DNA from: Denitromonas ohlonensis
GTDB lineage: Bacteria; Pseudomonadota; Gammaproteobacteria; Burkholderiales; Rhodocyclaceae
Direction of reading: 5' to 3'
DNA: 64,000 bases
NCBI RefSeq assembly: GCF_007625205.1
Contig: NZ_VMNI01000010.1
Span: 124,001-188,000, forward strand
Part shown: positions 1 to 11,175 of the stretch, piece by piece
How the letters are laid out: each line of letters begins with the position of its first letter
Numbering within the stretch: the first letter of the stretch is position 1
Notes under the pieces: generated by a model
What the model saw: the letters and a program-made list of their open reading frames with translations, nothing else
Told to the model about the DNA's origin: nothing
Database searches by the model: none
Program-made: the position numbers and the translations under genes

Positions 1-1
1 C

Positions 2-2500
<2,499 letters not shown>

Positions 2501-2518
2501 TCGGTCAGGCATCGAGCA

Positions 2519-2540
2519 GCGGCGCCCTCGGGCGCCGTTG
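2519..2540 (+). terminator. Candidate terminator after secA
   Basis: A GC-rich hairpin CGGCGCC-CTCG-GGCGCCG lies 20 bases after the secA stop and is followed by only a weak T-rich stretch (TTGTCAT). The position supports termination, but the short T tract makes this moderate at best. Confidence 0.45.
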
Positions 2541-2593
2541 TCATATGTGGCGATGGGCTCAAGCTGACGGCCCCGCAGGCCGTTAAATTCAGC

Positions 2594-4057
2594 ATGTTTC
2601 CAGAACTCTCATTCGATGAAATCCCCCCGCTGCCCGGCGCAACGCCCGAGGGCCTGAGCGGGTGGGTGGCCCATATCCGCGATCAGGAGATGCCCGCCTT
2701 TGGCTCAACGGTCGACGGCATCCGCGCGATCATGGGCGATGACAGCGCCTCGGCCGGCCGGCTGGCCGCGGTGATTCTCAAAGACCCGGCCATGACCACC
2801 AAGGTCTTGCGCCTGGCCAACAGCGCCTATTTCAATAGCGCCCGGCAGGGCGTGGGCACCATCAGCCGCGCCATCGTGGTGCTCGGTTTCGATGTGGTGG
2901 CTGATCTGGCGGTCGGCATCGCGCTGGTCGACGGCCTGCTCAAAGGCGGTGTGCGCAAGCGTGTCGAGGCTGAGTTGGCGCATTGTTTCTTTGCCGCCAC
3001 GCTGGCGCGCGGCGTGGCCAAAATGCGGGGCGACGGGCGGGCTGAAGAAGTCTTCATCGCCGCGCTGCTCACCCGTGTGGGCGAAATGGCCTTCTGGTGC
3101 TTTGGCGGCGCCAAGGCCGATCTGCTGGCCGAGCAGCTGCCTCCCGATGTGACGCCGGAGTATGAAACCTCGACCCAAACCGCTGTGCTCGGCTTTCGCC
3201 TGCGGCAACTCTCGGTGCAGTTGGCGCGAGAGTGGCGGCTGGGCAATCTGCTGCACGCGGTGCTCGAGCCCGCGGCCCGGCCCGGCGCGCTCGAAACCTC
3301 GATTGCGCTCGGCCATCAAGTGGCTGGGGCGGTGATTGGCGGGTGGGACAGCACATCGACCAAAACCGCGTTGGCCGCGTTGGCACGTCATGTCGACCGA
3401 CCCGAAAAAGAGGTGCGCGATACGGTCGCGGCGCTGGCGAATGAAGCCGCCCGTCTGGCCACCGAGTATGGCGCCTCTGCCGCGGCACGCGGCATTCCCG
3501 CCTCGTCCGAATTCGTCGAGACCGCCGCCGAAGCGCTGCCCACGGTGTCGCCCGCCGAGCGCCAGCTCGCCATCCTGCGCGAACTGACGGCGCTGATCAT
3601 GTCCGGCGGGCGGTTTTCCGACGCGGTCTATCTCGCCTCCGAAGGCATCTTGCAGGGCGTCGGCTTTGCCCGTGTGGTGGTCGCCTTGCTCACGCCGAAT
3701 CGTCAGCAGCTCGTCGGAAAATACGGCCTCGGTGCCGGCGGCGAAGCCGTGCGCAAAGCCTTTGTATTGACGCTCGGGCAGGGCGGCAAAGACCCGGTCG
3801 ACACCCTGGTCAGCACCGCGCAGCCGCTGCGGCTCACCGCATCGCGCGGCCATCTGGCCGGCATTGTCGGCACCGGGCCGGCCGCCATGGCGCCCATCAT
3901 GGGTAATGGTCGGGTGATTGGCCTGGTCTATGCCGAACGCGATCCGGGGGGCGCCGCGATCGATGACGAAGCCTTCTTCGCCTTCGTGCATTTCGTCCAG
4001 CAAATGTCGATGGCGCTGGTCACCGCCAGCCGGGCAGGGGGCGCCACCGCGCCCTGA
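2594..4057 (+). CDS. HDOD domain signalling protein with C-terminal GAF-like region
   Basis: A 487-residue soluble protein. The first half (about 25-230) has the HDOD (HD-related output) pattern: LKDPAMTTKVLRLANSAYF, then ISRAIVVLGFDVV and a helical HD-like region without the full metal-binding HD pair. The last 150 residues (from about 325, ILRELTALIMSGG to the end) look like a GAF-type sensor fold. HDOD proteins are cytoplasmic regulators often tied to signalling and motility, but the target of this one cannot be told. Single gene between secA and argJ, with its own ATG at 2594. Confidence 0.8.
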   Translation: MFPELSFDEIPPLPGATPEGLSGWVAHIRDQEMPAFGSTVDGIRAIMGDDSASAGRLAAVILKDPAMTTKVLRLANSAYFNSARQGVGTISRAIVVLGFDVVADLAVGIALVDGLLKGGVRKRVEAELAHCFFAATLARGVAKMRGDGRAEEVFIAALLTRVGEMAFWCFGGAKADLLAEQLPPDVTPEYETSTQTAVLGFRLRQLSVQLAREWRLGNLLHAVLEPAARPGALETSIALGHQVAGAVIGGWDSTSTKTALAALARHVDRPEKEVRDTVAALANEAARLATEYGASAAARGIPASSEFVETAAEALPTVSPAERQLAILRELTALIMSGGRFSDAVYLASEGILQGVGFARVVVALLTPNRQQLVGKYGLGAGGEAVRKAFVLTLGQGGKDPVDTLVSTAQPLRLTASRGHLAGIVGTGPAAMAPIMGNGRVIGLVYAERDPGGAAIDDEAFFAFVHFVQQMSMALVTASRAGGATAP

Positions 4058-4144
4058 GGCGCAACTCCGGTATCATTTCAGCCGAAGCGTGGCCGTGGCC
4101 GCGCGCACAGACCTATTCAGCTGATTTCGTCCGGAGACGCCCCG

Positions 4145-5371
4145 ATGCCTGTCAATCTGCCGCCCCTCAAGCCCGACCACCTGCACGCCATCGCCGGCGT
4201 CCGCCTCGGCGTCACCGAGGGCGGCATCCGCAAGCCCAACCGCAAGGACGTGACCGTCATCGCCCTCGATGCCGGCACTCGCGTGGCCGGCGTGTTCACC
4301 GAAAACCGCTTCTGCGCCGCCCCCGTGCAAGTGTGCAAGCAACACCTCGCCAGCGGCAACATCCGCGCCTTGGTCATCAACACTGGCGTCGCCAATGCCG
4401 GCACCGGCGAACAAGGCCTGGCCGACGCCAACGCCACCTGCGCGGCGGTCGCCAGCGCGCTGTCGATCGCGCCCGAGCAGGTGCTGCCTTTCTCTACCGG
4501 GGTCATCCTCGAACACCTGCCTATGGACCGCCTCACCGCCGCTGTGCCCAAGGCCGCGGCCAATGTGCACATCGACGGCTGGTTCGACGTCGCCCACGGC
4601 ATCATGACCACCGACACCGTGCCCAAAGGCGTGTCGCGCCGCATCCGCATCGAAGACAAGGAAGTCACCCTCACCGGCGTCAGCAAAGGCGCCGGCATGA
4701 TCAAGCCCAACATGGCCACCATGCTCGGCTTCGTCGCCACCGACGCGGCCGTCTCCCAGCCGCTGCTCGAGCGCCTGGTGCGCGAAGCCGCCGACCTGTC
4801 CTTCAACAGCATCACCATCGACGGCGACACCTCCACCAACGACTCCTACATCCTGATGGCCACCGGCAAAGCCGGCCACAGCGAAATCACCGACGATGCC
4901 TCGCCGGCCTGGCTCGCGCTGCGCGAAGCGGTCATCGCCGTCTCCATCGAACTCGCCCAGGCCATCGTCCGCGACGGCGAAGGCGCCACCAAGTTCATGA
5001 CCATCGTAGTCAAAGGCGGCCGCGACCGCGCCGAATGCCGCAAAGTCGGCTACGCCATCGGCCAGTCCCCGCTCGTCAAAACCGCCTTCTTCGCCTCCGA
5101 CCCCAACCTCGGCCGCATCCTCGCCGCCATCGGCTACGCCGGCATCGACGACCTCGACGTCAGCCAGATCCGCGTCTGGCTCGGCGACGTCCTCGTCGCC
5201 GAACACGGCGGCCGCGCCGCCACCTACCGCGAAGAAGACGGCTCCCGCGTCATGGCCGAAGCCGAAATCGACGTCACCGTCGACCTCGCCCGCGGCCAGA
5301 CCGAAGCCACTGTGTGGACCTGCGATTTTTCGTATGACTATGTGAAGATCAACGCCGATTATCGGAGTTGA
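4145..5371 (+). CDS. argJ: Bifunctional glutamate N-acetyltransferase / amino-acid acetyltransferase ArgJ
   Basis: ArgJ moves the acetyl group from N-acetylornithine to glutamate in the cyclic arginine pathway, and many also use acetyl-CoA. It is 408 residues, normal for the family. The autocleavage site is visible as [15 protein letters not shown] with the nucleophile Thr at about 192, so the chain should self-process into alpha and beta subunits. The family motif [12 protein letters not shown] is near 80-91. The SD-like GGAG in tccggagacgcccc precedes the ATG. Convergent with the DUF4124 gene, with a long palindrome between them. Confidence 0.95.
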   Translation: MPVNLPPLKPDHLHAIAGVRLGVTEGGIRKPNRKDVTVIALDAGTRVAGVFTENRFCAAPVQVCKQHLASGNIRALVINTGVANAGTGEQGLADANATCAAVASALSIAPEQVLPFSTGVILEHLPMDRLTAAVPKAAANVHIDGWFDVAHGIMTTDTVPKGVSRRIRIEDKEVTLTGVSKGAGMIKPNMATMLGFVATDAAVSQPLLERLVREAADLSFNSITIDGDTSTNDSYILMATGKAGHSEITDDASPAWLALREAVIAVSIELAQAIVRDGEGATKFMTIVVKGGRDRAECRKVGYAIGQSPLVKTAFFASDPNLGRILAAIGYAGIDDLDVSQIRVWLGDVLVAEHGGRAATYREEDGSRVMAEAEIDVTVDLARGQTEATVWTCDFSYDYVKINADYRS

Positions 5372-5412
5372 TGGTGGGCGTGTTGTCCTGATGGGCGACA
5401 AGCTGGATACGG

Positions 5413-5489
5413 GTAGGGTGCAATAACCGAAGGGCATTGCACCGCTCAACCGTTGCATGGTGCAATGCCCTTCGGTTATTGCACCCTAC
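5413..5489. repeat. 31-bp perfect inverted repeat between argJ and DUF4124 gene
   Basis: Left arm 5413-5443 and right arm 5459-5489 are perfect reverse complements (arms begin GTAGGGTGCAATAACCGAAG) around a 15-base loop. It sits between two convergent genes, where a strong hairpin could stop transcription from both sides. The core resembles widely dispersed intergenic palindromes of proteobacteria (GTAGG...CCTAC ends). Whether it is a terminator, a mobile palindrome or both cannot be decided here. Confidence 0.9.
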
Positions 5490-5505
5490 GCGGGCTTGGC
5501 GTGGG

Positions 5506-6012
5506 TTACCGAACCTTCCTAACCATCCCATCTTTGATGGCGACGAGCCCATCCATCGAAAGTCTTGTGCCTCCACAAAGGACATGGATATTTACCGTGC
5601 CATCCGCTGCGGGGTACCAATACGATGATGAGCATTCACTAGGAAGCCCAGTGAGAAAACGTTCTGCCTGGATGATGTCGCTGGGATTGGGGGCGAACGT
5701 ATTCTCGGGTGAGGTGGTGCGGCTCGATTGATGGTTCTGAGGCGCCGCAGCTGCTTCGGCTTGGAGCCGTTCTCTTATTCGTCTGGCTGCGGCTTCTCTT
5801 CGCAGTCTTTCCTTTTCGAGCTTCTGTCTCTTCTCTTCCTCAACGCTGATCCATTGCTTCCCGTTCCATCGATATCCGCTATCGCATCGAGTGTCGGAAT
5901 ACCTGATCGCGCCGCTTTCGCTCTTGCACTTGAAGACTTCCGCATAGGCGAATGCTGACACGCCGAGTGTTGCGGCGAGGAAGACGACAGAGCTTCGAAT
6001 GATCGATTTCAT
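5506..6012 (-). CDS. DUF4124-type exported protein of unknown function
   Basis: A 168-residue protein with a signal peptide (MKSIIRSSVVFLAATLGVSAFAYA, cleavage near 24). A short DUF4124-like segment follows (EVFKCKSESGAIRYSDTRC), with paired Cys that probably form a disulfide in the periplasm. The middle is a charged, coiled-coil-like stretch (EEEKRQKLEKERLRREAAARRIRERL). The C-terminal 60 residues contain two more Cys. No enzyme motif is seen. Function unknown. Confidence 0.75.
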   Translation of the reverse strand: MKSIIRSSVVFLAATLGVSAFAYAEVFKCKSESGAIRYSDTRCDSGYRWNGKQWISVEEEKRQKLEKERLRREAAARRIRERLQAEAAAAPQNHQSSRTTSPENTFAPNPSDIIQAERFLTGLPSECSSSYWYPAADGTVNIHVLCGGTRLSMDGLVAIKDGMVRKVR

Positions 6013-6575
6013 AGGGCAGAATGTTTAGCTGATTAGCATGGTGCTGCTATGTTATGCGACTGCGCTTTGAATGTCTCCGGGAAAGAAACGGCCATAGCCC
6101 GCGCAGCTTTGCTGCGCAGGCGGCAAGATGTGCTTTCCGTCCGGTTGGCACGGCCTACCCGCCCTCTGTCGCGCCAACCGGAGGCGGTGGCGGGCGGAAT
6201 AAGGGGCTTCGCTGTTTGAGCCCGCAGGGCGAGTTTGCGAAGCACCCCGCCCGACGCCGCCGTAGGGCGGGGACCCCCGCAGGGGGCGCAGAAGCGGGCT
6301 GTGCTTCTTTGCTTAGCTTTCTTGCACAAGCAAGAAAGTAAGTCGCCCGCCGGGGCGAGACCCGGCCAATCCAAGCCAGTCGGAGCCGTGGCGGTTCACC
6401 GTGATCGATGCGCGGTAAAAGTGCGCCCAACGCCGCCAGGTGAGGCTGATGCACCGAATGTTGGGCTTCGCTGCGCTCAACCCAACCTACGTCGGATTCG
6501 ATCGGCGTTTGATTCAAACGTTATTTGTGGTGAGCCACGATGGTGGGCGGCGAGCCGCCCACCCGACGACCCAGC
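6013..6575. other. 560-base intergenic stretch with palindromes, no convincing gene
   Basis: No frame here has coding character, and the open frames on both strands are GC-rich low-complexity shadows. It holds a 9-bp perfect inverted repeat CTTTCTTGC/GCAAGAAAG (6318-6326 and 6331-6339), GC-rich hairpin-prone DNA at 6110-6300, and a dispersed-type element at 6459-6490. Similar blocks are common between genes in betaproteobacteria. No function can be assigned. Confidence 0.6.
6459..6490. repeat. Dispersed palindromic element ending in CCCAACCTAC
   Basis: The sequence TGTTGGGCTTCGCTGCGCTC followed by AACCCAACCTAC has complementary ends (TTGGG/CCCAA) and an inner TCGCTGCG-like core. This motif type is scattered between genes in many proteobacteria. 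It shares the terminal CCTAC style of the element at 5413-5489 but is not the same sequence. Confidence 0.5.
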
Positions 6576-7172
6576 TCACAGCTTGGTGAGCCGAAGCCGC
6601 CGAAACCACCCGCCGGCCAGCGCGGCTTCGTCGCTCTCGACCCGCGCCCCCGGCGCCCCGGCGAGCAGCGTCTCGAACTCCACATCCATCCGCGTGGCAA
6701 TCCGCCCCGAAATCGGTGTGAGCCAGCGCCGCAGCCGCGCCCGTTGCCCTGGCCGCAGAAACTTGTCGAACACCAGCAGACTGCCGCCCGGCCGGGTGAC
6801 GCGAATCGCCTCTTGCAAGGCGCGCAACGGATCAGGCACGACGGCGAGGATGAGGTGCAGCACGGTGTGGTCGAAATGGCCGTCGGCAAAGGGCAGGGCG
6901 AGCACGCTGCCTTGTACGGCGTGATAGGTGTGCCGCCCGGCGCGCGGCAGGCTGCGGCTGAGCATGGCGGCGGTGAGGTCGATGCCGATGTAGTGGTGTT
7001 GCGGCGGCAGGTGGGGCAGGTCGAGGCCGGTGCCGACGCCGGCGACCAGCACGGACCCGGGGGTTTGCGCGGCGAGATGCGTGACGCTGCGGATGCGGGC
7101 CTGGCGGGTGGCGGCGGTGAGCACCGCGTCGTAGAAGGGCGCGATGAGGGTGTAGCTGTGGCGCAGCGACAT
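6576..7172 (-). CDS. Class I SAM-dependent methyltransferase
   Basis: A 198-residue protein of the Methyltransf_11 / UbiE-like type. The SAM-binding glycine loop is VLVAGVGTGLDLP (about 42-54), followed by the acidic ribose-binding IGIDLTAAML and the post-motif LPFADGHFDHTVLHLIL. The C-terminal segment after RVTRPGGSLLVFDKF is short. The substrate is unknown; a lipid or quinone-like small molecule would fit the family but is not shown. Same strand as apaG, 165 bases downstream of it. Confidence 0.85.
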   Translation of the reverse strand: MSLRHSYTLIAPFYDAVLTAATRQARIRSVTHLAAQTPGSVLVAGVGTGLDLPHLPPQHHYIGIDLTAAMLSRSLPRAGRHTYHAVQGSVLALPFADGHFDHTVLHLILAVVPDPLRALQEAIRVTRPGGSLLVFDKFLRPGQRARLRRWLTPISGRIATRMDVEFETLLAGAPGARVESDEAALAGGWFRRLRLTKL

Positions 7173-7336
7173 GGCGGTGCTCAGCGCATGTGAATGAATC
7201 GACTGCGGAGACAGATGGCTGCGGTGCTCACTTGTTCACTCCTCGCCCATTCATTTGAGATGTGTCGTCGTTCGAGCGCGTCGTTGCCTGATGCGGTCTG
7301 GCGTCGGGTTTGTGCGCGCGATGTGGTCACTTGTGT

Positions 7337-7723
7337 TCAGTGCAGCACGTTGGGCACGAGCAGCGCGAATTCGGGGATTTCGGCCTCGAAGCGCTCGCCG
7401 TCGGCGGCGACCATCTGGTAGGTGCCGCGCATGGAGCCGACCGGGGTGGTGAGCGCGCTGCCGCTGGTGTATTCGAAGCTCTCGCCGGGGGCTAGGTCGG
7501 GGTGCTCGCCGACCACGCCGAGGCCGCGCACTTCCTGCACGTCGCCGTTGCCGTCGGTGATGATCCAGTGTCGGCTGACCAGTTGCGCGCTGACCGAGCC
7601 AACATTGCGCAGGGTGATGCGGTAGGCGAACACATAGTGCGCTTCGTCCGGGTCGGACTGGTCGGCCAGGTAGAAGGACTCGGCGGTCACTTCAATATGG
7701 TAGGGATGTTCGTATTCGGTCAT
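7337..7723 (-). CDS. apaG: ApaG protein (DUF525 fold)
   Basis: A 128-residue ApaG with the typical order: [33 protein letters not shown], then [24 protein letters not shown] and [27 protein letters not shown]. It is a beta-sandwich protein, and the small family is linked to Co2+ resistance and ApaH in enterobacteria with no firm biochemical role. I chose the ATG at 7723 because the family starts right before this first strand; the longer open frame upstream has no support. Divergent from rpe. Confidence 0.92.
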   Translation of the reverse strand: MTEYEHPYHIEVTAESFYLADQSDPDEAHYVFAYRITLRNVGSVSAQLVSRHWIITDGNGDVQEVRGLGVVGEHPDLAPGESFEYTSGSALTTPVGSMRGTYQMVAADGERFEAEIPEFALLVPNVLH

Positions 7724-7848
7724 GTCGGGGCGTCCCGCGGGGCGAGAGAATCGACTCATTGAAACGGAATCTCCCGATGCCCGCAAGCGCAGCACGGTGG
7801 GCGGCGGTAAAATGCGGGTCTGTTCAGCTCAACCTTGCCGGAGCCCAC

Positions 7849-8538
7849 ATGTATCGAATCGCCCCCAGCCTGCTGTCTGCCGACTTTGCCCGTCTCGGCG
7901 AGGAGGTGCGTAATGTGATCGCCGCCGGTGCCGACTGGATTCATTTTGACGTGATGGATAACCATTACGTGCCCAACCTGACCATCGGTCCGCTGGTGTG
8001 CGAGGCGATCCGTCCGCACACCGAGGCACCGATCGATGTGCATCTGATGGTCAAGCCGGTGGATCGCATCATTCCCGACTTCGCCAAGGCGGGCGCGAAT
8101 GTCATCACCTTTCACCCCGAGGCCTCGGAGCATATCGACCGCACGCTCGGGCTGATTCGCGATTCGGGCTGTCAGGCCGGGCTGGTGTTCAACCCCGCCA
8201 CGCCGCTACACCATCTGGATCATGTGATGGACAAGATCGACGTGGTGCTGCTGATGAGCGTGAACCCCGGCTTTGGCGGGCAAAAGTTCATCCCCGGCAC
8301 GCTCGATAAGCTGCGCGCGGCGCGCGCCCGGCTGGATGCGTATGAAGCGCAGAGCGGCCGCAAGATTCTGCTCGAGATCGATGGCGGGGTGAAGACGGAC
8401 AACATTGCCGAGATCGCCCGCGCCGGCGCCGATACCTTTGTGGCCGGCTCGGCGGTGTTTGGCGCCGCGCGTGACAGCGATCCGCATCACTACGACACCG
8501 TGATCGGCGACCTGCGCCGCGCGCTGGCCGGCGCATGA
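7849..8538 (+). CDS. rpe: Ribulose-phosphate 3-epimerase
   Basis: Rpe interconverts ribulose-5-P and xylulose-5-P (pentose phosphate and Calvin cycles). It is a TIM barrel of 229 residues. Seen: [16 protein letters not shown] at the start, metal/substrate residues in [17 protein letters not shown] (His32, Asp34), [14 protein letters not shown] and the phosphate-binding end VAGSAVFG. The start ATG at 7849 has SD CCGGAG seven bases upstream. Its stop overlaps the gph start by 4 bases (ATGA), so the two are translationally coupled. Confidence 0.96.
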   Translation: MYRIAPSLLSADFARLGEEVRNVIAAGADWIHFDVMDNHYVPNLTIGPLVCEAIRPHTEAPIDVHLMVKPVDRIIPDFAKAGANVITFHPEASEHIDRTLGLIRDSGCQAGLVFNPATPLHHLDHVMDKIDVVLLMSVNPGFGGQKFIPGTLDKLRAARARLDAYEAQSGRKILLEIDGGVKTDNIAEIARAGADTFVAGSAVFGAARDSDPHHYDTVIGDLRRALAGA

Positions 8539-9212
8539 CGCGGCAATTTGCCGTCGATGCGCTGCTGTTCGATCTCGATGGCACGCTGGTCGACAGCATT
8601 GGCGATCTGGCGCTGGCGGCCAATGCCATGCTGGCCGAGCTCGGTCGGCCGGCGCGCTCGCTGGAAGCGATCCGCTGCTTTGTGGGCAAGGGCATCCCCA
8701 AGCTGGTCGAGCGCTGTCTGGCCGATGCGCCGCTGACGGGCGCGGCATTCGACGCGGCGGTCGAGGTGTTCAAGCGGCACTACGCGCAAACCAACGGCCA
8801 GGTGTCGCAGGCCTATCCCGGTGTGGTCGACATGCTGACCACGCTGCGGGCGCAGGGCATCTCGATGGCCTGTGTCACCAACAAGGCCACGGCCTTTACC
8901 GAACCGCTCTTGCAGTTGGCCGGTATCGCGTCGTTTTTTGATGCGGTGGTCTGTGGCGACACGCTGGACGTCAAGAAGCCGCACCCCGGCATGCTCCTGC
9001 ACGCCTGCGAGCAGCTCGGGGTGGATATCGCACATGTGCTGATGATCGGCGACTCGGCGAACGACGCCGAAAGCGCCCGCGCGGCGGGCTGTCCGGTGCT
9101 GCTGATGACCTGGGGCTACACCGAGGGGGTGCCGGTGGACACCATCGAATGCGATGGGCTACTATCGAGCGCAAACGCACTGCTGCAGCGCGTTGCGCCG
9201 CGAGCGCCTTGA
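8535..9212 (+). CDS. gph: Phosphoglycolate phosphatase (HAD family)
   Basis: It dephosphorylates 2-phosphoglycolate. 225 residues. HAD motif I is [12 protein letters not shown] (nucleophile Asp13, acid Asp15), motif II is CVTNKA, motif III Lys lies in [10 protein letters not shown], and motif IV is [15 protein letters not shown]. The cap helix region lies between 20 and 90. It overlaps rpe by 4 bases; the rpe-gph-trpE order is typical of betaproteobacteria. Confidence 0.94.
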   Translation: MTRQFAVDALLFDLDGTLVDSIGDLALAANAMLAELGRPARSLEAIRCFVGKGIPKLVERCLADAPLTGAAFDAAVEVFKRHYAQTNGQVSQAYPGVVDMLTTLRAQGISMACVTNKATAFTEPLLQLAGIASFFDAVVCGDTLDVKKPHPGMLLHACEQLGVDIAHVLMIGDSANDAESARAAGCPVLLMTWGYTEGVPVDTIECDGLLSSANALLQRVAPRAP

Positions 9213-9250
9213 AACTGCAGCACTTTTCTGACTCGACAAAGATTGCATCC

Positions 9251-9358
9251 GTGACCCACGAAAGCCCGTCTTTTCCGAAGGAGATCGCATCGGCCTGCGC
9301 CGGCTTCAACGCCGTCCCGCGTGGCTGGCGGTCGTGGCCCTGGCGCCTGCGCCCCTGA
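9251..9358 (+). promoter_or_regulatory. Candidate Trp-rich leader peptide upstream of trpE
   Basis: Between gph and trpE a GTG-started frame of 35 codons ends in PRGWRSWPWRLRP, with three Trp in six residues, 58 bases before the trpE start. A GC-rich stem (CGCGGG/CCCGCG, 9364-9380) follows, and a TTTTT run is at 9401-9405, but they are not adjacent. The segment GGTCGT near 9333 could also pair with ACGACC at 9389-9394. This resembles a trp attenuator, though no clear SD precedes the GTG, so it remains a candidate. Confidence 0.3.
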
Positions 9359-9416
9359 TGCCTCGCGGGCCCGCCCCGCGCCGTCCTGACGACCCCCTGC
9401 TTTTTGTGGAGCTCAC

Positions 9417-10892
9417 ATGCTAGAAGCCGAATTCAATGCGCTTGCCGCGCAAGGCTATAACCGTATCCCGGTCACCCTCGAGACCTTTGCCGATCTCGAT
9501 ACCCCGCTGTCCATTTACCTGAAGCTGGCCAACGAGCCTTACACCTACCTGCTCGAATCGGTGCAGGGCGGCGAGCGCTTTGGCCGCTACTCGATGATCG
9601 GCCTGGCCGCCAACACGCGCATCGAAGTGTATGGTCGCAGCGCGCTGCTGCTCACCGGCAATCGCCTGGTCGAGCGCCGCGATTATGGTGATCCGCTCAA
9701 TTACGTGGCCGAGTTCATGGAGCGCATCAAGGTGCCGCCCAACGACGGCTTGCCGCGCTTTGCCGGCGGTCTGGTCGGCTGCTTCGGTTACGACACGGTG
9801 CGCTATATCGAGCCGCGTCTGGCCGGCACCAAAAAAGACGACCCCATCGGCACGCCGGATATCCTGTTGCTGCTCTCCGAAGAGATCGCGATTGTCGACA
9901 ACCTCTCCGGCAAACTGACGCTGGTGGTGTATGCCGAGCCGGAGGTGCCGGGCGCGTTTCGCCGTGCCAAGCGCCGCCTGCGCGAGCTGATCGACAAGCT
10001 GCGCGCCCCGGTGTCGATGCCCGAAGACGTGCGTGGCGAGCCCCTGCCCGAGGTCTCCAGTTTTGGCGAAGAGGCCTTCAAGTCCGCCGTGCAGCGCGCC
10101 AAGGATTACATCGTCGAAGGCGACGTGATGCAGGTGGTGCTCTCGCAGCGCATGAGCAAGCCCTTTACCGCCTCGCCGCTGGCGCTGTACCGCGCCATCC
10201 GCACGCTCAACCCCTCGCCCTACATGTTCTTCTTCAACTTCGAAGACTTCCATGTGGTCGGCGCCTCACCCGAAATTCTGGTGCGCCTGGAGGGCGACAA
10301 GGTCACCCTGCGCCCCATCGCCGGTACCCGGCCGCGCGGCGCCACCGAGGACGAAGATCTGGCGCTGGAGAAGGAACTGCTGGGCGACGAAAAAGAGCGC
10401 GCCGAGCATGTGCAGCTGCTCGACCTGGGCCGCAACGACGTGGGTCGCGTGGCCGAAGTCGGCTCGGTGCGGGTGACTGAGCAGTTCGGCATCGAGCGCT
10501 ACTCGCATGTGATGCACATCGTCTCCAACGTCGAAGGCCGCCTGCGCGACGAGCTGAACGCGCTGGCGGTGCTGCGCGCGTCCTTTCCTGCCGGTACCGT
10601 GTCGGGCGCGCCCAAGGTACGGGCGATGGAGATCATCGACGAACTCGAACCGGTCAAGCGCGGCATGTATGCCGGCGCCTCGGGCTACATCGGTTTCCAT
10701 GGTGACATGGACATCTGCATCAACATCCGCACCGCGGTGCTCAAGGATGGGCTGATGCATGTGCAGGCCGGCGCCGGCATCGTCGCCGACTCCGACCCCG
10801 ACGCCGAATGGGTGGAGACGCGCAACAAGGCCCGCGCCATGTTGCGCGCCGCCGAGATGGCCGAGCGGGGTCTCGACTCCGACCTCGACTGA
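9417..10892 (+). CDS. trpE: Anthranilate synthase component I TrpE
   Basis: It makes anthranilate from chorismate with ammonia supplied by TrpG, the first step of tryptophan synthesis. 491 residues. The N-terminal domain carries the Trp feedback site YLLESVQGGERFGRYS (LLES at 45-48). The chorismate-binding domain shows VLSQRMSKPF, FFNFEDFHVVGASPEILVR, IAGTRPRGATEDED, LLDLGRNDVGRV, FPAGTVSGAPKVRAMEIIDELE and QAGAGIVADSDPDAEW. SD GGAG lies 5 bases before the ATG. Its usual partner trpG is cut off 98 bases downstream, so the operon is broken. Confidence 0.97.
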   Translation: MLEAEFNALAAQGYNRIPVTLETFADLDTPLSIYLKLANEPYTYLLESVQGGERFGRYSMIGLAANTRIEVYGRSALLLTGNRLVERRDYGDPLNYVAEFMERIKVPPNDGLPRFAGGLVGCFGYDTVRYIEPRLAGTKKDDPIGTPDILLLLSEEIAIVDNLSGKLTLVVYAEPEVPGAFRRAKRRLRELIDKLRAPVSMPEDVRGEPLPEVSSFGEEAFKSAVQRAKDYIVEGDVMQVVLSQRMSKPFTASPLALYRAIRTLNPSPYMFFFNFEDFHVVGASPEILVRLEGDKVTLRPIAGTRPRGATEDEDLALEKELLGDEKERAEHVQLLDLGRNDVGRVAEVGSVRVTEQFGIERYSHVMHIVSNVEGRLRDELNALAVLRASFPAGTVSGAPKVRAMEIIDELEPVKRGMYAGASGYIGFHGDMDICINIRTAVLKDGLMHVQAGAGIVADSDPDAEWVETRNKARAMLRAAEMAERGLDSDLD

Positions 10893-10990
10893 GCTCGCCC
10901 TCATTGCGTGCCGCGCCAAGCCTGAGTGCCGTGCGGCAGCCCCCGGATGAACGGCGCGCCCTGAGCCGCGCCTTGCAGGAGCACCACAGC

Positions 10991-11020
10991 ATGCTGCTGA
11001 TGATCGACAACTGCGATTAG
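10991..11020 (+). pseudogene. trpG: 5' stub of trpG, cut by element insertion
   Basis: After SD AGGAG (10977-10981), an ATG opens the frame MLLMIDNCD and then stops with TAG. Intact TrpG proteins of this group begin MLLMIDNYDSFTYNL, so the first nine codons match (one Tyr to Cys change) before homology is lost. No remainder of trpG occurs elsewhere in the window. The position right behind trpE and right before an integrase shows that this is the attL side of an integrated element. If no other trpG exists, anthranilate synthase would depend on free ammonia. Confidence 0.75.
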
Positions 11021-11125
11021 CGTCCACTGAATGCTTTCTGGTTCCAAGAAAGATATATAACGCTCTGATATTCAAGGATTGATGGTCTGGTGAGGTCCAT
11101 GGTCTTCTAGACCAAGCCACTACAA

Positions 11126-11175
11126 ATGTGTATAACGGCGTGAGTAACAGCTCAACCGAAAGGCGTTATACACAT
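11126..11175. promoter_or_regulatory. 12-bp inverted repeat overlapping integrase start
   Basis: ATGTGTATAACG (11126-11137) and its exact complement CGTTATACACAT (11164-11175) flank a 26-base spacer. The right arm covers the space between the SD-like AAAGG and the ATG, including the first two bases of the start codon. It could be an operator for a directionality factor or an mRNA hairpin hiding the start. Confidence 0.55.

Noticed and set aside
2705-4003. Long minus-strand frame across the HDOD gene
   Set aside because: Shadow of the HDOD gene; His/Arg/Gly-rich with no family resemblance.
4073-5458. Long minus-strand frame across argJ
   Set aside because: Gly/Val/Asp-rich mirror of argJ codons; ArgJ motifs on the plus strand are decisive.
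7759-7848. 30-residue N-terminal extension of Rpe
   Set aside because: Family starts at [13 protein letters not shown], which has its own SD; the extension overlaps the apaG upstream region.
10893-11173. A tRNA as integration site for the P4-type integrase
   Set aside because: No cloverleaf-forming sequence or CCA-like end was seen; the trpG stub explains the junction better.
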